Shown here piece by piece: positions 1-7,707 of a DNA stretch of 36,736 bases. The DNA comes from an uncultured Bacilli bacterium (GTDB lineage Bacteria; Bacillota_I; Bacilli_A; RF39; UBA660): positions 1 to 36,736 of the forward strand of contig CALVOW010000015.1 in NCBI GenBank assembly GCA_944350445.1, given 5' to 3'. Each line of letters begins with the position of its first letter. The first letter of the stretch is position 1. Under the pieces are notes generated by a model, which searched no databases, had not been told where the DNA came from, and worked only from the letters and a program-made list of their open reading frames with translations. The position numbers and the translations under genes are program-made.

Positions 1-330
1 ACTAGTAATTACACTTTAACTGGAGCAACGAAGGCCTTTACAATTAGGAAAGCAACCCCAACTTTAACATTAAGTGCTACAAGTGGAAGTGTAGATGCTG
101 ATGCAACAATAACGTTTACTGAACGAGCCAACGTTGCTGGAAGTTTTACTAATATATCAAGCAATACTAGTGTTGCCACAGTAAGTCCAGCAAGTTTAAC
201 AAATGTAGCTGCTAATACAGCTAGAACGGTAACTATAACTGGTGTTAGTCATGGAACTAGTACGATAACTGTAACTTTCAAGCCAACTGATACAACCAAT
301 TACAATACAAGAACAGCAACTTATACGGTA
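1..330 (+). repeat. Direct repeat copy A of the adhesin module (period 732 bp)
   Basis: Bases 1-77 are identical to 733-809. Similarity continues with scattered differences to about 330, matching to about 1062. The period of 732 bp equals 244 codons, so changes in copy number keep the reading frame. More copies may lie upstream of the window. Confidence 0.9.
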
Positions 331-2160
331 ACTGGTTCTTATAAAGAAGCAACCGTTGGAAGTTGTAATAATTTAACTTATAATGGGGTCAGTCAAACTT
401 TAGCTAGTGGTGGAGATAATGTAACATATAAAAATGCATATGGAACTAATGCTGGAAGTTATACTGTAACAGTAACAGCTTTATCAGGCTATAGATTCTC
501 TGATAATACAACAACTAAAACTTTAAATTGTACTATAAATAAGAAATCAGTAGCTGTAAGCTGGGGAAGTACTACAACTTTTACATATAATGGGTCAGCT
601 CAAGCTCCAAGTGCTAGTGCTAGTAGTGGCGTAAGTGGTGAGACTTTAAATATAACAAGAACTACAGGAAGAAATGCGGGAAGTTATACCTCAACAGCAA
701 CCATTAGTAGTGTAACTGGAGGTCAAGGATTAACTAGTAATTACACTTTAACTGGAGCAACGAAGGCCTTTACAATTAGGAAAGCAACCCCAACTTTAAC
801 ATTAAGTGCCACAAGTGGAAGAGTTTATGCTGGTGCAACTTCATCATTTACCGTACAAGCAAGTGTAGCTGGAAATTTTTCTAATGTTTCAAGATCAACA
901 AGTATAGCCACAGTAAGTCCAGCAAGTTTAATAAATGTAGCTGCTAATACAGCTAGAACGGTAACTATAACTGGTGTAAATAGTGGAAATACTACTATAA
1001 CTGTAACTTTCACGCCAACTGATACAACCAATTATAATACAAGAACCGCCACTTATACAGTGATTGCTAATTTAGTTTCATATAGTGTAAAACATTATCA
1101 AATGAATAATGATGGAACGAATTATACTTTAGTTAGTACAATATATGGAAGTGGAAAAGTAGGACAAACCGTAACAGGTAAAGTAAATACATATGCTAAT
1201 TTTTCTAGTCCGTCAGCTAAATCTATAACTTTAACTTCAAATTCTTCTAATAATGTAATTAGTTATTATTATACAAGAACTTGTTATGGTTCAACTTGTG
1301 ATTATTGTTCTCAAGGAAGTCCGCTTGGAGAATGTTTAATCGAAAATGCTTCCACAATTGGTTTATGGCAATCAGGCTTGAGTCAAGAAGATGTAGATAC
1401 TTATCGCTTTATTGGAACAACATCTGATCAACCTAAAAATTATATTTGTTTTGGAACAAAAACAGATTGTACAGGTAATAATTTTCTTCATCGTATTATT
1501 GGTGTTTTTGGATCTGAACATCAAGTAAGATTAATTAAAGCTACTTCAAGTGGAACTACCTATTTTAATAGAGGTGCTATGTCTACCGCTTCTTATAATA
1601 ATTCTAATTTAAGATCTACAATAGAGGCTATTGCTAACTCTTCTACTTTTGGTTGGACTAGTATTATAAACGGAACAACAAAATGGTCAGATATTGTTGT
1701 GACAAGGCCTGTCGGCTATTTTGTATCAGCAAGTGTTTATACTACTTCAGCAAGTACAAGTTTAAATGCTGAACGAGTAGTTTCATCTTATTTTGGGCTT
1801 CGTAATGCGAAAATTTTTCCAATTGCTATAAGTGATTTGTTATTATCTACAGGTTCAACTTCGCTTAATTTTAAAAATAATTATGCAACAATTGATTCTT
1901 CTTGGATGGCTTTACAAGCTAGTGAATGGACTTTCCATCTTCGTAATACTACTCGTGCTTGGGTAATTAATGGAACTGGTAGATTATGTAATGGAGAATC
2001 AAGTTTAGATTCATATTGCTCTACCTCTGGTTATTTTTCAAGCGGAAGTAGTTATGTTCACAATTATCGAGCTAATTTCCAACTATCCGAAAATGCTTTA
2101 TTTTGTGGTGGTTCAGGAACTAGTACAGATCCTTATATAATTGGATATGGGAGTTGTTAA
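1..2160 (+). CDS. Large surface adhesin, 5'-truncated: Ig/MBG repeats plus lectin-like C-terminal domain
   Basis: The frame is open from the first base, so the start lies outside the window; 719 residues are visible. A GTG at 1060 is internal, because the frame continues upstream through the same repeats. Residues 1 to about 350 are Ser/Thr/Asn-rich beta domains of two kinds. One is a BIG2-like Ig module ending near VTITGVSHGTSTITVTF. The other is an MBG-type module with YNG and NAGSYTVT motifs and a Cys pair. They form a 244-residue tandem unit. A MucBP-like stretch follows (about 354-425). The C-terminal ~290 residues resemble the DUF6273/C-type-lectin-like fold, with HRIIGVF, a late Trp-rich strand and a GGSGTSTDPYIIG ending. 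The same ending pattern occurs in the gene at 10817. An extracellular adhesin is inferred; the ligand is unknown. No sortase motif or membrane anchor is seen at the C-terminus. Confidence 0.85.
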   Translation, partial: TSNYTLTGATKAFTIRKATPTLTLSATSGSVDADATITFTERANVAGSFTNISSNTSVATVSPASLTNVAANTARTVTITGVSHGTSTITVTFKPTDTTNYNTRTATYTVTGSYKEATVGSCNNLTYNGVSQTLASGGDNVTYKNAYGTNAGSYTVTVTALSGYRFSDNTTTKTLNCTINKKSVAVSWGSTTTFTYNGSAQAPSASASSGVSGETLNITRTTGRNAGSYTSTATISSVTGGQGLTSNYTLTGATKAFTIRKATPTLTLSATSGRVYAGATSSFTVQASVAGNFSNVSRSTSIATVSPASLINVAANTARTVTITGVNSGNTTITVTFTPTDTTNYNTRTATYTVIANLVSYSVKHYQMNNDGTNYTLVSTIYGSGKVGQTVTGKVNTYANFSSPSAKSITLTSNSSNNVISYYYTRTCYGSTCDYCSQGSPLGECLIENASTIGLWQSGLSQEDVDTYRFIGTTSDQPKNYICFGTKTDCTGNNFLHRIIGVFGSEHQVRLIKATSSGTTYFNRGAMSTASYNNSNLRSTIEAIANSSTFGWTSIINGTTKWSDIVVTRPVGYFVSASVYTTSASTSLNAERVVSSYFGLRNAKIFPIAISDLLLSTGSTSLNFKNNYATIDSSWMALQASEWTFHLRNTTRAWVINGTGRLCNGESSLDSYCSTSGYFSSGSSYVHNYRANFQLSENALFCGGSGTSTDPYIIGYGSC
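400..471 (+). repeat. 72-nt exact repeat shared with the next adhesin gene (copy 1)
   Basis: These 72 bases are identical to 3912-3983 in the separate prepilin-adhesin gene. They encode the core of an MBG module (ASGGDNVTYKNAYGTNAG and on). Identity at this level between different genes implies recent module exchange or conversion. Confidence 0.9.
733..1062 (+). repeat. Direct repeat copy B of the adhesin module (period 732 bp)
   Basis: This is the second copy of the unit starting at base 1. It covers the end of an MBG module and the following Ig-like module. The copies diverge most at 88-165 versus 820-897, and the flanks are nearly identical, which suggests recent duplication or gene conversion. 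Confidence 0.9.
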
Positions 2161-2162
2161 AA

Positions 2163-2564
2163 ATGCAAAAAAATAAAAAGATAATTATAATTATTGCTAT
2201 TTTAATTGTTTTTCTAGTTGTTACGACAATTTTATACTTTTTAATATTTCATCGACCAAAAGAAGAGGAAATCATATATAATAATAATCAAGAGACAAAA
2301 ATGGCGAAACAAGAGAAAGTAACAGATTTGATTAATAATTATGTTGATAATAATCCAGAGATTTTTAATTATGCTAAGAATAACAATTTAGAACAATTAA
2401 CTTTATTAGAACTAAAAAATATCTTAAAAATTGATATAAGTGAATTTAATGAATTACCTTATAAATGTAATGAAGAAGAAACATTTATTAAATTTGAAGA
2501 TAATTATTCAAAATATTTTATTGTTATTGCTTGTGATGAATTTTTATTAAATGAAGAAGATTGA
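2163..2564 (+). CDS. Small membrane-anchored protein, unknown function
   Basis: 133 residues. Lysines (MQKNKK) are followed by one hydrophobic segment (about 7-29) and then a charged, Asn/Glu-rich domain with two cysteines. This topology suggests a membrane anchor with an outside domain. I chose the ATG at 2163 because GGGAG lies 9 bases upstream, inside the end of the adhesin gene; a TTG at 2154 is also possible. The gene follows the adhesin with no gap and is probably co-transcribed with it. No family is recognised. The gene at 6657 has the same size, topology and position behind an adhesin, so both may help export or hold their adhesin; that role is inferred from position only. Confidence 0.75.
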   Translation: MQKNKKIIIIIAILIVFLVVTTILYFLIFHRPKEEEIIYNNNQETKMAKQEKVTDLINNYVDNNPEIFNYAKNNNLEQLTLLELKNILKIDISEFNELPYKCNEEETFIKFEDNYSKYFIVIACDEFLLNEED

Positions 2565-2588
2565 TGAGTTTTTCCATCAATTTTTTTT
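2561..2588 (+). terminator. Rho-independent terminator of the first adhesin unit
   Basis: TTGATG and CATCAA form a 6-bp stem around an 8-base loop, followed by eight T. The stem overlaps the stop codon of the small membrane protein. Confidence 0.7.
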
Positions 2589-2606
2589 ATATTTTTATTT
2601 AATTTA

Positions 2607-2615
2607 TGCTATAAT
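2607..2615 (+). promoter_or_regulatory. Extended -10 promoter for the prepilin-adhesin gene
   Basis: TGCTATAAT is a perfect TGn extended -10 element, 27 bases before the start codon. The -35 region is only T-rich, which extended -10 promoters tolerate. A good ribosome site (AAGGTGAG, 2633-2640) follows. Confidence 0.6.
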
Positions 2616-2642
2616 TATTTTATAAATATAATAAGGTGAGTT

Positions 2643-5600
2643 ATGGAAAATAAAAAAGGATTTACATTAGTAGAATTAATAGGTGTAATAGTAATATTAG
2701 GTATAGTTTTAGGATTAGTAAGTATTGCTTATATTGGAATAAGTAATCATATTAAAATGACATATTATAATGGGATTGAAACGGTTTTACTAGAAGCAGG
2801 TGGTGAATATTATACTTATAATAGTGAAAAAGCACCTCAAATCTTTGGTAATAATGTAGAAGTTAGTATTGAAACATTAGTAAATGAAAAATATGTTGAA
2901 GAAGTAAAAGCTCGATCTGGAAATAGTTGTACTGGAAGTGTTGGTGCTTATAAAAATAGTTATGATCGGACTAATTATTATGTATGTTTAATATGTGATG
3001 AATATCAAAGTGAAAATCCTGTCTGTTCTGGTGAAGTTGATTATTCATTGCAAATGACAGCTACTATAAGCGATACAACTACACTGTATCAAGAAGGAAA
3101 TTTTGTCAAAGATTATGTAACTTTAACATTTAGAACTTTTAATGATATAAAAGAAATTCAAGTTGAAGATGAAAATGGAGCTGTAGTTAAAACTTGTAAT
3201 TTAGAAGTTAAAAATGATTTAGCAAGTTGTAAAATTCAAATCGACGAAACCGGTCAATATAAAGCTTATGGAGTATCAGAAAATGGAACAAAAACAGAGG
3301 AAAAAGAAATAGAAATTAAAGTTGATAATCAAAAACCAAGTTTTGACATATATGAAAATGATGTATTAATAACAAATAATCAAACAAAAGATGGTAGTAA
3401 TGGAAATATAAATTTAATAATAGATGTACGGAATATAAAAGATTTAGAAAGTGGTATTAAAAGTATTCGTTATAGTTTTGAAAAAGATGAAACTAATTTT
3501 CAAACCGTAACAACTCCAAGAGAAGAATTTACAATTGAAAAAACACTTGAAATTGGTAAATATGAATTAATTGTTGAAATAGAAGATAATGTAGGTAATA
3601 AAGAAACTAAGACAATTATATATGAAGTATACAAAAGAATAAGTATTCCAACTAGTAATCTTTATTGTAATGATTTAACTTTTAATGGATATGAGCAAGT
3701 TTTAACTAAAGAAGCGGGAACGGGTTTTACATTTTTAAATAATCGCGGTACAAATGTTGGAGATTATACAGTAACAGCTAAGTTAGAAGAAAATTATTAT
3801 TGGAGTGATGGAACGAATACTGATAAGACTCTAACATGTACAATTAAGAGGTTACAAACAGCAAATATTGGAAGTTGTAAAACGCTAACATATAATGGAA
3901 TAAGTCAATTATTAGCTAGTGGTGGAGATAATGTAACATATAAAAATGCATATGGAACTAATGCTGGAAGTTATACTGTAACAATAACTGCTACTAATAA
4001 CTATGCATTTAGTGATGGAAGTACAACTAAGAATCTAACTTGTTCTATTAATAAAAAGAATTTGACAGTAACACCAAATAGTAATCAATCTAAAACATAT
4101 GGAAGCAATGATCCAACTTTAACTTATACATATTCAGGACAAGTAAGTGGAGAAACTCCAAGATTTAGTGGTAGTTTATCAAGAACAAGTGGTGAGAGTG
4201 TTGGAACTTATGTTATTAATAAAGGAACTTTAACTTTAGTAAATAATAGTCCTTTCTTAGCTAGTAATTATAATTTAGTATTATCAGGAAATGTTAGCTT
4301 TCGAATCAATAAAAAAAATGTAAGTGGATTAGTAGTTACTTTGCAAACAACTAGTTATACTTATGATGGAACCGCGAAAACTCCATCGGTAACTGTAAAA
4401 GATGGCACTAAAACTCTTACGAATGGAACGGATTATACAGTAAGTTATACTAATAATATCAATGCGGGAACCGCAACAGTAACGATAACAGGAAAAGGAA
4501 ATTATTCAGGTACAACAACGAAAACATTTACAATTTCCAAACGAAATGTAACTATAAAGGCTAATAATCAAACTTTAAATGGCACAACAACTATCGATAA
4601 ATCTTTATCCCAAATTACAGCTAGTAATTTAGTTGTTGGTCATAGTATTACAAGTATTACTTTAACTCAATCGACAACAGCAGCTACAACATCAGGAACT
4701 ATTACACCATCAAGTGCCATTATAAAATCAGGAACTACTGATGTAACAAGTAATTATAATATTACTTATCAAACCGGAATATTAGTTATTTATTCAACAC
4801 AATTTTGTGCTAATTTTATGTTAAATGGTGCTAGTCAAATTGATGGAGTTGCAGCTAATAAAACAAATGTTTGTTGTAATGCTTCATCGGATGGAACATG
4901 TACCATAACTTCACCAATCATTACTCCAAAAACAAATTTCGAGGTGGTAGGATGGTCAGATAATGCTAGCAAATTGCAAGAAATTACTCATAATGCTGTT
5001 GATGAAAATGGAAATCCTGCAACAATTACCTTAAATGGAAATAAGACTTTTTATGCGGTTACAATAAGTAAAGCTAGTGCTTTGAAGACTTATTCAGTTG
5101 AATTTAATTTAAATGGTGCTGATTCTTTTGCTTTTCAAGGTATAACTTATAGACAAACTTATACTTTTACTTGTCGAACTAATTATGTTTATAATGGAGC
5201 ATCTATTCCTAATACGTGTACATTTACACTTCCAACCATTACAAGAAGTGGTGGAACAGTATATGGTTGGGATCCTGATGATGAAAATGAAGGAAATCCT
5301 AAGTATTCAGTAGGCGAGACAATTACCATTTCTAGTGATTTAGTTTTAAATGCTATTACTTCCAAACGAATAACTTTATCATATGATGGAAATGGTGGTG
5401 CAACAGCTTTACCTGATCAAGTAGGAATTGTCTACAATGATAAAGATGGTTATTGGTTTGATATACCAGCATATAATTATGCCAATATGTGTCGAAGTCG
5501 GGATACAGAATATGTTGGTTATAAAAGTATTGGACTTGTAACTAATCCTAATAATGATACAGCTGAATTTTGCTTAGGAGGAAAAATTTATTTAGAAGAT

Positions 5601-6647
5601 GATCAAACATTATATGGATTATGGAAAAAAGTATATGCAACCGGAACCATAAAAACAAATGGTTCAAATTTAAATATCCGTGCATCCCAAAGTACGAGTG
5701 CTACAATTGTTGGAAAAATTCCTAATGGCAAAACAGCCTATATAACTGGTGCGAAATCAGGTAGTTGGTATCCAGTTATATATGGAAGTGTTTCCGGCTG
5801 GGCCTCTTCCAATTATATACCTAGTGTAACTCCAGTTGAGGCAAGTAGTTGTAATTATACTGATTATTCTTGTGGGGGAACAGATTATGTCTTTTCAGTT
5901 ACGCCAACTAATATAGAATTAAATTTATATGAAAATGAACTATCTTATCAATTAATAATAGAAAATCAATGTGGTGATATAGTATCAGCTACAAGTAGTA
6001 ATAGTAAAGTTTCTGTAACAAGATCAGGACTTGTGTCAACAACAAGTAATGCTGTTTCATATGGTGAGACTTTAACAGCAACTTTAACTTTTACAACTGA
6101 AGGTGGATGTACTGCAACTGTAACAGTAAAAGTTAAAAATATAAATGAAACACCACCAACTGTTAATATTTCCATTAGTGGTAGTACTTATAGTTCAGGA
6201 TATAAATCGGGAGCTAAAGTTACAGTTACTTGTGAGTCAGACGAAGGAATATCATCATTTACAGCCAAAGATAATACCGGAGATACTGGAACATTAACAG
6301 TTAATGAAACTAATAGAAAACAAAGAGTAATTACGCTTAGTAGTGCAAGTAGTTCACGTAAAGTATCAGTTTCATGTACTTCTAATAATGGTATGACAAC
6401 TAGTGATTCAAGAACGTATCGAATTTATGTATATTCTAAATCTTCTGCTTGTGGAGTGGATTATTATAATTATAAAGGTGGTTATACATGTTGTAATTCT
6501 AGTGGTAGTGCCTGTGACACATATACTTGTACAGCATCTAGATACCCTTATAATGCATATTCTTACTGTCGAAATATGGGATACACTGGTGCAACAAGCG
6601 GGACTTGTACAAGATCAGCCGTTTATGATTCTTGTTGGCATACATAG
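2643..6647 (+). CDS. Giant adhesin with type IV prepilin signal, MBG, InlB-type, SH3 and Ig domains
   Basis: 1334 residues. The N-terminus MENKKGFTLVELIG is a class III prepilin signal: cleavage after Gly6, Phe at +1, Glu at +5, then a hydrophobic helix to about residue 33. A pilin-like head (to about 130) is followed by Ig-like segments. An MBG/beta-sandwich array spans about 335-718, including an MBG_2-type unit with SKTYGSNDPTLTY. Two or three InlB B-repeat/Listeria-Bacteroides-like units come next (about 719-995), then a bacterial SH3 domain (about 997-1060, NLNIRASQS... GWASSNYI) and two more Ig-like domains. The last ~70 residues carry eight cysteines. The protein is presumably processed by a prepilin peptidase and displayed at the surface, maybe as a pilus-tip adhesin. 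Pilins are usually 100-200 residues, so this architecture is very unusual. Start supported by AAGGTGAG two bases upstream. Confidence 0.88.
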   Translation: MENKKGFTLVELIGVIVILGIVLGLVSIAYIGISNHIKMTYYNGIETVLLEAGGEYYTYNSEKAPQIFGNNVEVSIETLVNEKYVEEVKARSGNSCTGSVGAYKNSYDRTNYYVCLICDEYQSENPVCSGEVDYSLQMTATISDTTTLYQEGNFVKDYVTLTFRTFNDIKEIQVEDENGAVVKTCNLEVKNDLASCKIQIDETGQYKAYGVSENGTKTEEKEIEIKVDNQKPSFDIYENDVLITNNQTKDGSNGNINLIIDVRNIKDLESGIKSIRYSFEKDETNFQTVTTPREEFTIEKTLEIGKYELIVEIEDNVGNKETKTIIYEVYKRISIPTSNLYCNDLTFNGYEQVLTKEAGTGFTFLNNRGTNVGDYTVTAKLEENYYWSDGTNTDKTLTCTIKRLQTANIGSCKTLTYNGISQLLASGGDNVTYKNAYGTNAGSYTVTITATNNYAFSDGSTTKNLTCSINKKNLTVTPNSNQSKTYGSNDPTLTYTYSGQVSGETPRFSGSLSRTSGESVGTYVINKGTLTLVNNSPFLASNYNLVLSGNVSFRINKKNVSGLVVTLQTTSYTYDGTAKTPSVTVKDGTKTLTNGTDYTVSYTNNINAGTATVTITGKGNYSGTTTKTFTISKRNVTIKANNQTLNGTTTIDKSLSQITASNLVVGHSITSITLTQSTTAATTSGTITPSSAIIKSGTTDVTSNYNITYQTGILVIYSTQFCANFMLNGASQIDGVAANKTNVCCNASSDGTCTITSPIITPKTNFEVVGWSDNASKLQEITHNAVDENGNPATITLNGNKTFYAVTISKASALKTYSVEFNLNGADSFAFQGITYRQTYTFTCRTNYVYNGASIPNTCTFTLPTITRSGGTVYGWDPDDENEGNPKYSVGETITISSDLVLNAITSKRITLSYDGNGGATALPDQVGIVYNDKDGYWFDIPAYNYANMCRSRDTEYVGYKSIGLVTNPNNDTAEFCLGGKIYLEDDQTLYGLWKKVYATGTIKTNGSNLNIRASQSTSATIVGKIPNGKTAYITGAKSGSWYPVIYGSVSGWASSNYIPSVTPVEASSCNYTDYSCGGTDYVFSVTPTNIELNLYENELSYQLIIENQCGDIVSATSSNSKVSVTRSGLVSTTSNAVSYGETLTATLTFTTEGGCTATVTVKVKNINETPPTVNISISGSTYSSGYKSGAKVTVTCESDEGISSFTAKDNTGDTGTLTVNETNRKQRVITLSSASSSRKVSVSCTSNNGMTTSDSRTYRIYVYSKSSACGVDYYNYKGGYTCCNSSGSACDTYTCTASRYPYNAYSYCRNMGYTGATSGTCTRSAVYDSCWHT
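3912..3983 (+). repeat. 72-nt exact repeat shared with the upstream adhesin gene (copy 2)
   Basis: Matches 400-471 exactly, in the same direction. The flanking module sequence is similar but not identical. Confidence 0.9.
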
Positions 6648-6656
6648 GAGGATAGA

Positions 6657-7088
6657 ATGAATTTAAAAAATAAAAAGATTTTAGCAATTATTTTCTTAAT
6701 CTTGGGAATTATTATAATTTTTGTTTCAGTTATTATCGTTTTTGTAGAAAAAAATAAAAATCTAAATAATAATACCAATACAGAAAGTGAAATGAAATTA
6801 AATATATTTAATTTTCAAGTTGATACTAATACTACTAATGCAGTAAGAATAATTTTTGATTTACGAAATGAAGGAGATAAAACCATTTCTAATCAAGATT
6901 TATTACTTAACTTTTATCATAATGATGATATTATTTATGTATATGAATATACAATTGATGAACTTGCTTCCTTAGATGAGACTACAATCGAAACAAATTT
7001 ATCTTTTGAATATGAAGAAATTACAAAATATGAATTTGTTATAGATAATTTAAAACAAGAATTAGTGCCATTTTCTATTACTAATTAA
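6657..7088 (+). CDS. Small membrane-anchored protein, unknown function (second copy type)
   Basis: 143 residues. A basic start (MNLKNKK) is followed by a transmembrane segment at about 8-31 and a beta-rich outside domain with an alternating pattern such as AVRIIFDLRNEGDKTI. That pattern recalls Ig-like or FxLYD-type small domains, but I do not recognise a family. A strong AGGAGG (6646-6651) overlaps the adhesin stop codon and fixes this start. The tight spacing means co-transcription with the giant adhesin. It parallels the protein at 2163 in size, topology and context. Confidence 0.8.
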   Translation: MNLKNKKILAIIFLILGIIIIFVSVIIVFVEKNKNLNNNTNTESEMKLNIFNFQVDTNTTNAVRIIFDLRNEGDKTISNQDLLLNFYHNDDIIYVYEYTIDELASLDETTIETNLSFEYEEITKYEFVIDNLKQELVPFSITN

Positions 7089-7095
7089 TAAATAC

Positions 7096-7132
7096 AAAAA
7101 AGGGAAAAATTAATAACTATTTTTTCCTTTTT
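7096..7132 (+). terminator. Probable terminator after the second adhesin unit
   Basis: An A-rich arm with GGGAAAAA pairs imperfectly with TTTTTTCC and runs into TTTTT. The stem is AT-rich, but the position just after the stop codon fits. Confidence 0.5.
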
Positions 7133-7159
7133 AAATGCTCTTTAATTTTTGACTAGTTC

Positions 7160-7188
7160 TTTTCATTTAACTAACTTTGTAGTATAAT
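7160..7188 (+). promoter_or_regulatory. Promoter of the minor pseudopilin gene
   Basis: TTTTCA (7160-7165) is spaced 17 bases from a perfect TATAAT (7183-7188). A better -35 sequence, TTGACT at 7149, is 28 bases from the -10 and so too far. Confidence 0.55.
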
Positions 7189-7208
7189 TTATTCAGAATG
7201 GAGAATTT

Positions 7209-7658
7209 ATGAATAAAAAAGGTTTTGTTTTAATGGAGACATTAGTTGTAACAGTTTTTACGATGTTCATTTTTACTATTTTATATAATAGTGTCGTTCC
7301 TCTTTTAGGAAAATATACAGAATTATCATATTACGATGATTTAGATACTACTTATGATTTATATCATATTGTAAAATTAATTAAAAATGATCCTAATTAT
7401 GAAGAAATAGCAAATAATCATTATAAAATATTAAAATGTCAAGATCTAGAAAGTGAAAAATGTAATACATTATTTAATTTTTTAAATATTGATAATACGA
7501 TGGATGAAGTAATATTTTTAAATACAACTTATATGGATGAATTAAAAAATAATCAAGAAGTATCTAATATGATTAAAGATTATTTGCAATATATAGATAC
7601 AACTGGAAATATTATATTACTTCAAAATGATGGCTATATATCATATTTAAATTGTTAG
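7209..7658 (+). CDS. Type IV pilin-like minor pseudopilin
   Basis: 149 residues. MNKKGFVLMETLVV is a prepilin cleavage motif (Gly5, Phe +1, Glu +5) followed by a hydrophobic helix to about residue 30. The rest is an acidic, Asn/Asp-rich domain with three cysteines and no recognised family. Minor pilins of type IV pili and of Com-type pseudopili have this size and layout. It has its own promoter and a GGAG ribosome site 5 bases before the ATG. No assembly ATPase, platform protein or prepilin peptidase is encoded here, so the machinery must be elsewhere in the genome. Confidence 0.8.
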   Translation: MNKKGFVLMETLVVTVFTMFIFTILYNSVVPLLGKYTELSYYDDLDTTYDLYHIVKLIKNDPNYEEIANNHYKILKCQDLESEKCNTLFNFLNIDNTMDEVIFLNTTYMDELKNNQEVSNMIKDYLQYIDTTGNIILLQNDGYISYLNC

Positions 7659-7707
7659 TTTTAATAATCTTTTCTCCTTATTATACTAAATTAGAAAGTG
7701 GTGTTTT

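Noticed and set aside
1060-1062. GTG as the start codon of the first lectin-like protein
   Set aside because: The same frame is open back to base 1 and encodes homologous repeat modules, and no ribosome site lies before it.
6403-6660. Open frame of 85 codons within the giant adhesin
   Set aside because: It overlaps the cysteine-rich end of the adhesin in another frame, has low-complexity Ile/Val content and no ribosome site.
7149-7154. TTGACT as the -35 box of the pseudopilin promoter
   Set aside because: It is 28 bases from TATAAT, too far for a sigma-A promoter; TTTTCA at 17 bases fits better.
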